From assembly GCA_905331475.1 (NCBI GenBank), contig CAJNYU010004144.1, forward strand, positions 65,144-129,143: DNA of 64,000 bases. Reading direction: 5' to 3'. Position numbers and translations under genes: made by a program. The number at the start of each line of letters is the position of its first letter. Positions within the stretch are counted from its first letter, which is position 1. Under the pieces are notes generated by a model that saw only the letters and a program-made list of their open reading frames with translations, ran no database searches and was not told the DNA's origin. The DNA comes from Rotaria socialis (taxonomy: Eukaryota > Rotifera > Eurotatoria > Philodinida > Philodinidae). Shown here in pieces: positions 15,694 to 29,089 of the stretch.

Positions 15694-18600
15694 TTGTCAT
15701 ATAAATTTCAATATCATCAATACTCTTTATGTTTATTGTAGTTGCTGCTATTTTCAAAGATTTCAACTAATAGATTATATGATAATCGACTGGTTCATAA
15801 TAATTTTGAAATCTTTAGATTTTGATTTCCAATAAAAGGAAGAAAAATATTCAATAAATAGTTCTTGTCTTTTAATCCATTCATATAAAAAAATTGGTCA
15901 CATATCATCGCTGCATGCAATTTTAATTAATTGTAAAATGATTTCTTTTAGGACTAGTATTTATTGCCTATTGAATTTTTCTATGCATACCGATTGATAC
16001 ATTGTTAACATTCAAAAAAATTAACCGACGGGTAGTTAGTTTAAAATCAAATATCACTATTCGCAGAAACTGAAGTAGCATGTAAAAAAAATTTTAAAAT
16101 CATGCATATGATTGACTAACATTTTCAAGATAATGTGCAAAACGTACTCAATGCATAACTAAAATAATATGGTTTGATTGAATATGTTACATAGTAATTA
16201 CTCTAATTGGACTTAAATTAAAGTTTAGACAATCAATTAATATTCACAAGTACTTCAAGAATGTCGGATACAAGTTGGACGTGACCGATTGTCAGTTTCA
16301 GCATAGTCTATTAGTCTTCACTAGGCAATGTCTTGAAGTTGAAGAATTTCATTTAATAGTATCTATAAATTACAGAATACTGAAATCAGTTTGAATTCCA
16401 AGTAGTCGTGTCAGAGCTACAAGTAAGATAACAATGTCGAGTCATAGCTACTTATGACAATGGAAAACGAAGCATTCAATTCAACATGAGTAGAATGTAG
16501 CATTTGTTTAGTTAGCTATGCACGGGCTGATTTTCTTTGCATATTTTTATTCGGGGAAATATATTCGAAAATGACTGTAAAAAATCTATATCAATTGAAT
16601 TTTGAATTTACCTACTAAATCCGGCGTCTACAAAAGTATCCTTATTTTATTTCGGCTGATTATTGATTAAATTTTGATTTCATACAGTGAAATCTCTTCT
16701 ATTTACTAGGATGTACTTTCAGCTATTGATTTCAGCTAGTCTAATTAGTTGTAATTTTCGTAAACGATATGAACAAGATGAATTCGAAGAAACAGCTTAT
16801 CCTCTAGCGTGTACTCTTGATTTGATAGAAGTACGGCTGCTTGAATCGAACCAAAATCGAAGTCTGAATTGATTTTTTAACAGTTAAACAGAACACAACT
16901 GAACTAGAACCAACGACACATCATTCGATCAGGGCATTGATGATCATTTATCAGTTATGCTAGTAATTTTTATATTCCTGTGCAGAACTCATCAAAATAA
17001 AAAAAAGAATAAGCAGTGGAATTCCTTTAGGGTAAGAGGATGCAAAAAAGAAAAAAAGGGAAACGCACAAAGTGCATTTAGTATTCTTATTAAGCGCAAA
17101 GAGACAGCGTGACACAAGTTCACTGATGTATGATGAACGTAGACAAAGGCATGGATAATGCTTTCATTCATTTATTGGAAAAAGAAAACTAGAAAGTCGT
17201 ATCGATATACATATATATGCTTGTTTAATACAAGATTCATTTGAAAAATTCCGAAATTTCTCCTCCTGAGAGAAAATATTTGCCAATATAAATTTCTAAA
17301 AACAGTCGTTCACACACACAAGTAGATTGTTCATGGCTACTTGGTTTTAAAGAAATTTTACATGATAATATTTAAAGACAATAAGATCTGTTTATTTCGA
17401 AAATGAATTCAAAACAAGGAGATATCCACGAGCCAAGCGTTCCTTGTATGACGTAATTTTGTTTTGTGTCCATTAATGAATTAATGAAATTGTGACTTTT
17501 AATCTTTCATCTGGTCCAGCCATGTTCGACTATTCATCTCAAGGATATAGATTTTGTGTTTCTAAGAATTCCTGACCAAATTATCATCAATAGTTTTTTA
17601 AGGTGCGATTACACGAAATACTATTTCACTTTAGTTTCTTTCTTTTCTCTCATTCGCTGCCATTTTATACAGCAGTGCTATATAACAGAAGTGCTAGATT
17701 TATGAAGCAATGCGATGGTTAATCTATTGAGAAAGTACTGTTCATAGATTAAAATCTTGACATCAACATCTATTCATTTTATCATGATACTTAATGCTCC
17801 GCTTTCATTAATTAGCTTAACTAATTTAATTATAGTTTCAATAGGATCAGGCAAGGTCTATTATATATGTTATATTCAACAGAACGGCTCAGGTGTGCTT
17901 TTTTGTTTGAGGTTGTATGACGTTGTACGGAGATGTTAAGAAAGAAAAAATTGTTCCATAAATGCTAATCAAAAATGAAAATTAACGAGAAAAATACAAT
18001 TATGAACCCATGAAATAAATATAATGACCTTGACTTGATTTTTATTGATATAGATTTACTCTATGGAATGTCGTGATTGTAAAATTACTAACAACAACAA
18101 GCCTTCATGGTTTAGAAATAAAAAGAATTAAATAACAACAAGAATTTCATTATATTCTAAGCTATTGATTCGTCATATGTGGATGTAGATATTGACAATA
18201 GGAGAGAATATTAATTATAATGAATTTTTTATTTTGTAATATATATTTATTTTCCATGAACTTTGAAACGCTGACTCTCACATATTAAACTTAAGCCAGA
18301 GATCATATTCGAAACCTTGATTTTTATCTAAGTATATTCACTCATACATGAAATGACTCAGTTTTCTTTGTAATCTGTTTGTATGCATTTGTTTTTCCAA
18401 AATAGATCAACATGGTTGAACACAATCTAATTGAATTTTTACAATATTTGTAAACTATAATGTAGATAAATGCAATGCTCACGTCATGAGCTTGTAATAT
18501 GATAGAAAAAGACCATTTCATAAAATAATTCTTCGAGTTTAAACAATATATTTGTACTAGCTTTATTTGAAAACACACAAGTATTTCATATGACCAAAGG

Positions 18601-21600
18601 GAAATGAATTTTGTAGAACTCTTTTCAGGACACGTTACAAAAAATTAATATAAAACGATTCGGTACGAGTAGACTAGCATGAATATCAATAATTGAAAAA
18701 TGAACAATGATCATTTCTCTTTCTACACTATTTTTTAGACTCGGTACCATTACGCATGGCTACCTCAATGAAAATGCTGTCACCATAATCCCTATAGGAT
18801 TAAAATATGAAATACAATGAAGTTACTGTTGCTAATCGCAAGGGGATTGCTTTATTCTATCTATTTTGGAGCGTACTTCTTCTCTATTATTTTACTTAAT
18901 TCTTCAAAAAATGCAATGAACAAGTAAGTCCGATATTAAAGCAAGACACTATTGATTATAAAGTCTACAAGTGCCTATGAATAATTTCAGGCATGTTCTA
19001 TCAGACCAGATTCAAACGTTTGCTCCTATATTTAAATACTTTTTTTCAAAGATTCGGACTAAATAAGGCAAAATACTCGTCCACTTATATATACCATCAT
19101 AATATGTATTTTAGATGAATTCAAAAATTACTTGATAAAATATTACAGATACTTTGTATAAGTCTTAATAAAAGTTTCACTTATTATTTGTTCTTTTCCA
19201 TCTGATGTTGCGCAGTTATAATAGAGATTGCATGTTTTTTGTGTTGAATAATTGTTATCATCTTCTAATTTAAAAAAATATAGTACTTCGTCAAGTTCTT
19301 ATAAAAACACCAGCAAATGTCAATAAAACGATTTATTTCGAAATAATGAAGTTTTAACATTATGCAATCGAGTAGAAAAAGACTTAGGAGAAAATATTTT
19401 CTTTCTAATGGTGATTCCACGATAATTATGTAGATAAGAGTACTTTCAAAAGAAAAAACGTGCGTCATACTTGAAAAATTCGAAATAATGATTTTTTATA
19501 TATCATGAGAATTGGGCTTCAACCTGAACGTTGAGAAAAGAACGAATAATTAAGATTACGCTTTTTCAACATTAAAAATCAATGATTTCTACTAGCTATA
19601 ATATTGACTGAATTGATTATTCCATTAAAAAAAATAATTTATTAATACTGATCAGATTAAAATCTTTAGCTATCTGTTATATGTTCGCTGTTTTCTACAA
19701 CTAACAACTTTTACAATAAAAATCTTGTCACTTCAGATAATTCTCAATGTTGCTGTTTTTAATAGTGATGACATGTGTTTAAACCTATTCTGAAGATTTA
19801 AAATGGCTGTTATTATTCCTAATTATAAAGATTTAAATTGAGTTGCATCTATTTTTTAACTAAAATAAGGATTCATTTTTTGTTTTTAAATTGTCAGACA
19901 ATTTATAATTATAATTTATACTGCCATAAAATTGCCGAATGTAAGAATTTTAGCAGAAGGCAAATTATATATTATTTTTAGCTTAAAACAAAATATTTCT
20001 GCTCAATATAAGTTGTCTTTTGAAAGTGCGGTGCATGTGGTGTAGTAGAAGACTTCTTTTCTTTAATTAATTGCTTCTAATACTAGACATTAATAAGTAT
20101 ATTCATAGTACAATATAGTGCAAGTCAACATTATTATTCCGGTTTTAAATTTCTAAAGATATCTTCAAAAGGCCGAAAAGTTATTTTGCGCTATTGAACA
20201 TCTCGTGAATTCTAATTAATAATTATGAAAATTAATGTAGCACAATAAAAGATGTGACGTAAAAAAAAAGTCACTTCTATTAAATATCATAGAAATTCGC
20301 ATGATCTTCTATTGCATAGAGAGATTTATCTATATATATATATATGTATATGTACTGAAATAAGATTGATGATTGGCATATTGCCGAAGAGAAAAAAGCA
20401 AACATTCTAAAATTTACATAAGCTGTAATTCTAGACAAAACGCTGATTAAATGAACGGCTCTTTCGTTCAATCGCTTGAAATTTTCACTAATAGAAAAAT
20501 ACGGGTCTATGCATTCACCTTGATCAATCTTGAAAAGTCTATTTAAAAAAAAGAAAGTAAAATATGTCAAATCTTCGGAATTATTTGATATTTTGAATTT
20601 ATTTAGTTTCCTACTTTTAAACTAAGACCATAGAAAAAAAATAAGTTGACTTCTCTTGAAGATTTGCTCTTATAAGAGTTCGAACGAAACTTTTTAGTGT
20701 AGGAGACAATATTGTTTAGTTTTTTTGTGCATCAATTTAACGGATGATTTCATATTTAGCTTTTACAAAAACATTGAAGTATAAGTTGGAAACATATTCT
20801 TTTATATAGGTATCTGTGAAATCTGAAGGAGTGATGAATCTTAAAACATACGTAGAGTTTCAAACCAATATCATACGAGGTTGCTAATATTAGATGTTAC
20901 TTATTATTATCAATTAGAATGTTGTAAATACGATTGTAAAATATTTTTTATACTTAAAAATGACTCCAAGCAAAGATAGTGTCTCCTGTCAACAAAAACG
21001 GTCATGTGTCCATGAAGAACAAAAAACAAAGCGGAGAATGAGTACTTCAAATTTCGATCAATATTATTCAATAAATATTTGTATTTACTTATATCACGGC
21101 AATCATTCATGAAATCTTGCATCAAAACGTCACTAGAAAACTTTTCAGCGCAGTCGTTTTGAAGCTATAATCTAGAATTAACATATATACTGCTTACACT
21201 CTTCACGTGAGTCGAGTGTTATGATTTATATTTAGGTTAGTATCTATTTATTTATGTTTGTAATAGTGGCTTAAGCTGTTTGATAAGGTTAGTTAAGGGC
21301 AACTCGTGCTTCTTTCGGTACCTTTTTGAAAAAAGAAATATTATATAGCAGCCTAATCAGTTTAATATTCGATAAAAGGACGTTGGATACTGACTAGTGT
21401 CTGTAAGGAGCAGTCGTGAAATTTTACTTTTAAACTGACACTTAGCATAATCTTCAAAAATAGAAGCGACTTTCGCAAGAGTTAAAGCTATAATTATTTT
21501 AAATAGTTTTCAGTTTCTATCGAGGATAGATTGCAATTGTTCGTCACTCATAGAACGAAATCAAAGTTGATTTCTCTATCGATAAAATTCAAAACGAGAG

Positions 21601-22020
21601 AAAACCATCAGCAGATACTTCTGTATAATATGTGCTATATCAAAGATATAGAATAGTAGCTATATAAATATAGTATTATATTAGTAATCGGTGTAGACTC
21701 ATCTGAGCTGAGGATCGCCTTTCTAATTGCCGAAAATTTCGAAAGCAATTGTGTCTGTGTTAAAGACAATCAACGCTATATATTGAAACATTTTTTATTT
21801 TTTAAGGTTATAGTATTGTTCTTTTCTTTGGGACGAGCTATCGTATTTCTATTTTCTCCAAAGGTCCAGGACCCACCAGCGATTTGCTGATTTAGCTTTT
21901 GACGATGGATATTATCGTTTGCTCGGCTGTTTAAAACACAATCGAGACAATTGAATCTAGAGTAATCTTTAGAATTTTCTCAAATAAACATTCAACTTTC
22001 ATTGACACGATCGATCATTA
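15694..22020. other. Gene-free AT-rich stretch
   Basis: No exon with family likeness and no clear splice series on either strand. Open frames up to about 96 codons occur (for example 20280-20570, minus) but are rich in Ile, Phe, Tyr and Lys, as random AT-rich DNA gives. Confidence 0.5.
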
Positions 22021-22709
22021 GTCCACTTGGTGTGCTGGGAAAATGTCGAAAGGAAAAACGCCGAAAGGAAAAATGTCGAAACGTACATATTAATGTGGAA
22101 AAATGTCGAAAGTGAAAAATAAAAAAATAATGATGCCTCAAGCGTATGTTGGTTCTAATTACATATAGTTCATTGTTTTTTCTTATAATTTTACTAGTGC
22201 AGAATTTTAGCCGCTGTTGATAGCGATGACTAACTATTGATACAAGTAAAATAAAGGAGTTGAATAAAGTAACAACAAATACTAAGTATTGGATATGCAC
22301 TATTAATTATTGTGCAGCTAAAGCGCATTCTGATTCAAATAATCGATTGATGAAAACTGTTTGCAATCATAGTCATCTTCCAGGAAAAGAAAAACTTGAG
22401 GTTCGTGAAGCTCGTGAAAAAATAACATATTTTTAAAAAATTTTCTCACCCTTAACATTTCAGCTTAATTTCATACAACAAAACATACACTATATTATTT
22501 ACGATTCTCTAAAATATTAACTGGCAATGTTTCATGTCAATATAATTTTTTCGACATTTTTCCTTTCGATATTTTTTTCTTTCGACATTTTTCTTTTCGG
22601 CATTTTTCCTTTCGATATTTGTCCTTTCGATATTATTCCTCTTCCTTCTTTCGGCATTTCTACTTTCGACATTTTTCCTTTCGACATTATGACGGCCAAC
22701 CGTCCACTT
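22021..22709. mobile_element. Non-autonomous DNA transposon with 8-bp target duplication and tandem-repeat arms
   Basis: GTCCACTT at 22021-22028 is repeated exactly at 22702-22709, bracketing a 673-bp element (22029-22701). The first 25 bases and the reverse complement of the last 25 agree at 18 positions, including ATGTCGAAAGG. The right arm (22549-22690) is an array of about nine to ten 15-16 bp units of the form TTTCGACATTTTTCC (variants TTTCGATATTTGTCC, TTTCGGCATTTTTCC). The left arm (22029-22110) has three to four copies in the opposite orientation. The centre is AT-rich and codes for nothing obvious. An 8-bp duplication fits hAT- or P-type transposases; which mobilised it is unknown. 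Confidence 0.85.
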
Positions 22710-24952
22710 AATCAAATTTTGAAAATACTACGGCGAAGACACAAATCATCCTATCATGTGTGCTAATATTAGAGTTTCACAATGTTACTTATATGTGTGG
22801 TCTATTCGACTACAAAGTCAGTTAGTCAATTTTTAGCGAATGATGCTATATTCTGAGGATAGAATCAACTGCAATTGCCATTATTTTTTTGTAGGTATCA
22901 GCACTAAGGCAGCTTTGAGTAGCGAAGATTATTAAAAGGTAGTCATTTTTTATTATTAAATGCGAAAGCGTTTCGGCTACAGAGAATTGCAACACAAGAC
23001 GGAATACTTATGTTGAAAAGATCGGTTAAAGCGACATGAGTTTTGTGCATTTCTAATTATAAGGAAAAAATGACATTATATGTACTCAGTCTCGACTGAT
23101 TTCAAACAATATCGAGTTGAATCATGCACTCCTCTCATTATTGGAGTTTTCCGCACACGTCTGATCACTTCACAGCGCCTCTCGTGAGTCTACTGCCAAT
23201 ATGTTCGAGTATTCTTGGTTCAATAGAACATTTGAGACTATTCGATGAACAACGAATCAAGTATGCTCTTTAGCATTTTTCTTGTGTTATTCCGGTACGT
23301 TTAATTTCTCGTTTTCATTGTAATAAAAATACTATTTTTTTATTAGATTCAAGTAAGCCTTTGCAGTTTTTTTTCTAATCGATCAATATCTGTTGAATGT
23401 AATAGATTAAAACTATTTTTATTTTTATCGATTGAATTTTTAATATAAAAAAAGAACAGTAGAATTTATTTGAGTAGTCATAGCTTAAGTGATAGCTTAT
23501 GTAAAGCAATACTCAGAATCGTGCCATTATTCTCACAATTTGAGCTACTGTGTAAAATTTTCAATTAGTTTCATACACTTCCATAGTTGTGTTTTAATTG
23601 AAAATGGTTGCAAAGAATCATTCAAGGATTACTTCCGATTTATATTGACTTCGATTGTAATAATGTGTTATATTGGTATTTGTATCATCTTATTTTGGCA
23701 GTAAGCTAGTTCCATTATGTTTTTACTCTTTTCCTTTTATTGAGACGTGAAAAATACTATTGAAATAACCAGAGTGGTTCTTTTCTTTTTATTGAGTATG
23801 ATTTAATTTGAAGGGAATTACTTTTTGAAATTACAAGTTCATTTCTTGCTATTTTCAAGCATGATAATTAATAAAATCAGTCTATTTAGAAATTAAATAG
23901 AAGATAAAAGTATTTTGAAAATGGTAAAAACTTTCGACACGATATGCATCTGCATGATTAATTTGGAACTACATGGATACGTTGATTGTTATAACAGAAA
24001 GTACATCTTGTTAGATTCAAGTAATCAACGTTAAAGTAAATAAATCAATAGTTGATCAGGTTTTTAACAGTGATTTGAATATAACATGGAAAGAAGTGAA
24101 AATATTAAATAAAAATTGAATTCATTAATATTTTAAAGATGCACTTAGAAAAAAAGATCTTGTTTGCTATATATCAATAGATAAAATTTTGTTAGAAGAC
24201 ACTGATTTGTGGAGACATTTGCTGATATGTCTCTCACATCGAACTGCATGCTAAGTGAAAAAGTTGCTTCCGGAGTTCATCTAGATGATCTAACTTGTTA
24301 AGAATTGTCTATTAATAGAATGTCATAAGTTTTTACTGTATCCAAAAAGACCTTTTGCTTCTACCGGGGTGTTCTCAGATTCTAAGCGTTTTCGTCACTT
24401 TCTCTATTGCTCAGATTTTTGTCATTAGTCTAACTCGATTTATTCTCTTATAGTGTAATGGGTATCGTAGAAGGTTCCGAATTAATTGAAAAATGTCTCG
24501 TTCTTGCATAAATCGAAAAAGAGAATTCTTTAACGTTCTTCATTTTTTCAAGTATCTAGATAATTAACACTGACGCAAATAAATAGATGAGACATTGTAA
24601 GAACACAATCATATTTACTATTCACTCAAATTTATGTTTTCGCAAAAAAGAATCAGTTGTCCTGAATAAACGCTTAGAGTTTAAAAGATCGTAAAATAAT
24701 AGTCGCCGTAAAAGCAAGGATTTTACAAGTAACAAATCTACAGTATTTATTCAAATTTTTATTACGTAAAAAGTAGATTAAGAATTCAGTGATTCAAAAA
24801 CTGATAATAATCATAGAAAACGAGCACGATAATTCTATATACTGCAAAATATATTTTCATCAACTGATTTAAACTGATGATTTGTGAGGCTAAACAAGCT
24901 GAAGATCGACTGACAGAAAAACACGTAGTGGGACAAATATCGTGTTTCATTG
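22710..24952. other. Gene-free AT-rich stretch
   Basis: Nothing supportable as a gene on either strand. A 71-codon plus-strand frame at 23489-23704 is hydrophobic and Cys-containing but has no recognisable family and no spliced partners. Confidence 0.45.
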
Positions 24953-26281
24953 TAAGGTGCATCAAAGTCGGAAATTGAGCAGAAAAAAATTGCTTCTATT
25001 ATTCTATGGTTGGATAGAGCCGGATGAGTAGATCATGAATACCACCTTTTAAATGTTTCGAAGCTTACCTTTTGCTTGAGAAATTTTCAAAATACAAACT
25101 TCACCTGAAAAAGTGAATATTTCACGTTTTTTGAGAAAACTCGAAATTTACCTAGTTTAACAATGTTCTAGGTTTCGAAAACTATCATCATCGAATTCAG
25201 CATGAAAACCTGAATCTACTGATGTAATTTTGACCAGTAAAAACATAAATTTCATGTTTGATGTGCTCAACTAGGTTCCCATATAGACACCTTGAAATTG
25301 ATGTCTCGCAAAATCATCAACTATTTTTTTGTTGAAAGCAATTCTTGGACTTTCTTATATGATTCGAACCGTCGAACAATAGCGAACAGAAGTATGCATT
25401 CAGTTGTAAAAATACTGTTCTCTCTCTGAGAAAATCGATTTTTACTAGATCGGCGACTATAGGTTAAATAATTGCCCTCTTATTTCTAGGTTTTGATTAT
25501 CAAAACTTAACTTCCATGCGAAGTAAACATCAGATTGAGAATCAGCACAAAAAACATCAAAATTTTACCTGTGGGGGACTACAGGGTAAAATCAAGAAAA
25601 AAATGACTGAGGCGGAAGGAGTAGGCTGGAATTTTGATGAAAATTATTTTTTGATAAAATTTATGATAGTTAATGTAGCTTTTCGTGCTGATTCTGAATC
25701 TGATGTTTACTTTGCATGAAAATTGAGTTTTGATAGTCGAAATCTCGAAATAAGAGGGCAATTCTGTAAGCTTTAGTCACCGATCCAGTAAAATTCAATT
25801 TCTCAGAGAGAGAACAATATTTTTACAACTGAATATATATGCTTTTGTTTGCTGTTGCTTGGCGGTTCGAATGATGTAAGAAAGTCCAAGAATTGCTTTC
25901 AACAAAAGAATAGTTGATGATTTTGCGAGACATCAATTTCAAGGTGTCTATATGGGAACCTAGTTGAGCTCATCAAACATGAAATTTATGTTTTTACTGG
26001 TCAACGTTACATCAGTAGATTCAGATTTTCATGCTGAATTCGATGATGATAGTTTTCGAAACCTAGAACATTGTTAAACTAGGTAAATTTCGAGTTTTCT
26101 CAAAAAACGTGAAATATTCACTTTTTCAGGTTCAGTTTGTATTTTGAAAATTTCTCAAGCAAAACGTAAGCTTCGAAACATTTAAAAGGTGGTATTCATG
26201 ATCTACTCATCCGGCTTTATCCAACCATATAATAATAGAAGCAATTTTTTTCTGCTCAATTTCCGACTTTGATGCACCTTA
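24953..26281. mobile_element. Palindromic (foldback) non-autonomous element, 1,325 bp, TA target site
   Basis: The ends AGGTGCATCAAAGTCGG and CCGACTTTGATGCACCT are perfect inverted copies and are flanked by TA on both sides (24953-24954 and 26280-26281). The two arms, about 24955-25552 and 25685-26279, stay alignable along nearly 600 bp each with scattered differences, leaving a loop of only about 130 bp. A TA target and long inverted arms suggest mobilisation by a Tc1/mariner-type transposase (inference). There is no transposase frame; the 67-codon frame at 25516-25719 spans the arm/loop junction and looks fortuitous. The transcript would form a very long hairpin. Confidence 0.88.
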
Positions 26282-27394
26282 TGAATAAGTCATAGAAGAA
26301 ACACTAGCATGTTAAAAATGAGTATTTGTTCAGTAATTACTTCGAAAATTTTGCAATCATATTTATACACAACGATTATTTTTATAAAGAGAGACCCTTA
26401 AAAAAAAGTGAAAATCTTACAAATTGCTTCATCTTCAATAAGTATATTCATGTAAAAACGTAGATTTTCTCTCTCTAAATAGGCATTCATTTGAACAGAA
26501 TTGAAATGTGATCAAAAATCACAAATTTCAATTCTTATTTTACTCTCCACTATATCTCCTATTCTATTTGATTTACTACAGATTATTTCTAATTTAATTC
26601 CATTTACAAAAATATGCAGAGTGAAACCTGCAGCTATATCTGTTAAAGACAAGTACGCGTTTACATATTTTACTCAGTAACTCATCAACGTTGTTCTTTT
26701 TATCATTATAGTATGTGTTTCATTGAGAATTGAATAGTTAGAAAAAACTCCTTACTTGTCTTATCTCGAGAAAATTCCGAAGAAAAAAGTGAATCGATTT
26801 GTTTTTTGTGTAATTAGAAAGAAAGCAACAGAGCCCATTGTATGCATATGCGTATATAATGAAATGACGACACATCGAATTAGATTAAGTCATGAGAGTA
26901 TAAATATATATCATAAATATCTTACACATGAATATCAATATTTTATATAGAAGTTCTATCTTGATTGCTTAGAGAAAATAATTATCATCTGGTTCTTTTT
27001 TCTATCTCTTTAAATATTTTCTTATTTACATCAATAACCTTCGGAGGAAAAAATAATAAAGAATGTATTTATCATTTATTGTTTTGTTCTTATTATTCAA
27101 TAAGAATTAACAATCCATTGCTCATATGCATATTTTATTAATGACAATGCAACAACATCATCGTTCTTTCACTACCCACAAGAGATTATACGCTACAATC
27201 AATCACGATGTGCGTGACGTTACTAGAAATAGTAGCTAACAAGTTGCCAAATGCGTGCTTATCTGTCTAAAAGAAAAAGAAAAAAAAAAGAAGATGCTAG
27301 GTACAATGGCTGAATATCTTTCTTTTTAGGAGAGCTCATTATTATTGTCTGCAGGAAAAGAAGAAAAGCAATTTACTGTAGATAAATGATCATC
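26282..27394. other. Gene-free stretch
   Basis: AT-rich. No exon series seen on either strand. Confidence 0.45.
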
Positions 27395-27558
27395 ATGAAT
27401 GGCAATGAAACATTATTAAAGATGAATGACACAGACATAATGGTAAGTAATTCTGTTTGGTTTCTTCGATAATTATAGTAGAATTTAATTTTCGATTAAT
27501 ATTTTAGACCGATTCAGAATACAAAATAGTGCTCGAAAGCGTGTTAGCCATAGAATAA
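27395..27558 (+). CDS. Possible very short spliced ORF (32 codons) or upstream leader exons
   Basis: ATG at 27395 opens a frame of 16 codons (MNGNETLLKMNDTDIM) that ends exactly at a strong donor, ATG|GTAAGT (27443). The next good acceptor, TATTTTAG at 27500-27507, continues in frame with TDSEYKIVLESVLAIE and then TAA. The 65-bp intron is typical of this genome. The product is short and acidic with no signal peptide, and I do not recognise it. It could be a micropeptide gene, or leader exons with an upstream ORF for the synaptotagmin-like gene 1.5 kb downstream, whose own ATG exon begins right after an acceptor at 29079. Splicing of exon 1 straight to that acceptor would give an immediate stop. 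Confidence 0.3.
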
Positions 27559-29079
27559 GATGAGTAATAAAATCTTATTTTCATACAGTCTATTAGAAGG
27601 TCTTTAGCGCGTCGTTGATTTAAGAGAGAGGGTACCTTTTTCTATTCTAATATAATCACGAAATATGGCGTGCAAAAAGATTAGTGATCAAGCATGTATA
27701 AGAGAAAAACATAAACATATTGGCTTTATGTAGTCAAGGCAACGATGAACTTTATGAATGAGGGGTTATTCACCGATTCGAAGTCAATTATATCACCGAA
27801 TCATTTCCGAGTAGAGAAAAAAAACAAATAAACTATTGATGAATGAAATAAGACTCTAAGTATGCTTCTTGTTCTTTTTTTTTTTCTTAAATAAAATTCG
27901 CATATTATATCTAGATGAAAACGTTGAATTTAATCATAGTTAAATTGCTACATATCGGGATCTTGAGAGGATTGTTTCGAAAAGACGTATCCTCACGAGA
28001 ACGGAAATTATCAACGACTACATAATGCAATTTTGAATAATTTGTTAGTTGTTTATGAGTATGCATTTTTTATTAGTTAATATATATGTTTATAAATGCC
28101 GTGCATTCATTTCTTTTTTCCCTTCTTCTCCTAGCCAATAGAAACGAATAATGAGAGTCTATGCCCATCAAATTATAGTTTCTATACGGCAAGCCTAATT
28201 ATGAGTTTAAAAATGATTGTGTTCTTTCTTTCTTTCTGTCATTCGACACGTCGATGCGCACAGGTGACTTTTCGTTATTCTAATTGCCTGTTCTGTTCAG
28301 GGAGCGCATTGGATCGCATCCGAAAATGTATACAACCAAGGTAAACAGAAAAGCAAAGTTGGTTTCATCTATGTGCACATGTTAAGTCACTGTATATTCT
28401 GTCATTTCAGGTTTTCATTTGCTTATATATATATATATATATACAAACGCGCATTACATGTTCCGGTAGACCATTCAGTTTAACATCAATCTCGGCTCAG
28501 TTTAAAATTCCGTATTGTTCCCTCGAGAAATATGTCATCTTACTATAAGTAGCAGTAGCGCGGCAATTAATAATTAGCTAGTAAAGGATGATCGGTAACA
28601 TATACATATATATATATATATGTTTATAATAGTAATTGTAGAGAAGAATCTACAACAAAACTTTTTTTTCAAACAAATTGAAACGAGAGTGAATAATAAG
28701 GGAAAAAATGAGGTTAACGCTCTGAAGATTCTCTCTTTTATTAAAAGAAAGAAAAAGAACCGAGCAGACCAATAAAAAGAACATTCTCTCTTTTCTCATT
28801 TCTTTTTCTCTCGACAATTATGCCTTAAAGGATAATGCATATTTATCATTGATGATTCAAGCATTTATAGATGTGCATGGTAGTCATTCATATTCGCCTG
28901 TAATCCCTAATTTTCATTATCAATAGTGAAAAGCATGTTTTCAAAAATAATTTATGATCATCACCTTAGATGAATTCTTTATTATTCATCATTATTAGCA
29001 TGAAATTCACTTGGTTTCTAGTGCTATTATTTGAATAAATATATTTTATTTCTGCTAATGCATTTATTTTCTATTTCAG
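27559..29079. other. Probable upstream region of the synaptotagmin-like gene
   Basis: No coding exon seen. Contains (TA)n tracts at 28426-28443 and 28606-28622. It ends in CTATTTCAG at 29071-29079, eleven bases before the ATG, which looks like the acceptor of a 5'-UTR intron or of a trans-spliced leader. Confidence 0.45.
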
Positions 29080-29089
29080 ACTTAACAAT

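Noticed and set aside
22509..22715. Minus-strand frame rich in the pattern N-x-E-R-K-N
   Set aside because: It is the translation of the TTTCGACATTTTTCC array; its periodicity comes from the DNA repeat.
25516..25719. 67-codon frame inside the palindromic element as a possible transposase remnant
   Set aside because: Spans the arm/loop boundary, has no transposase motif and is far too short.
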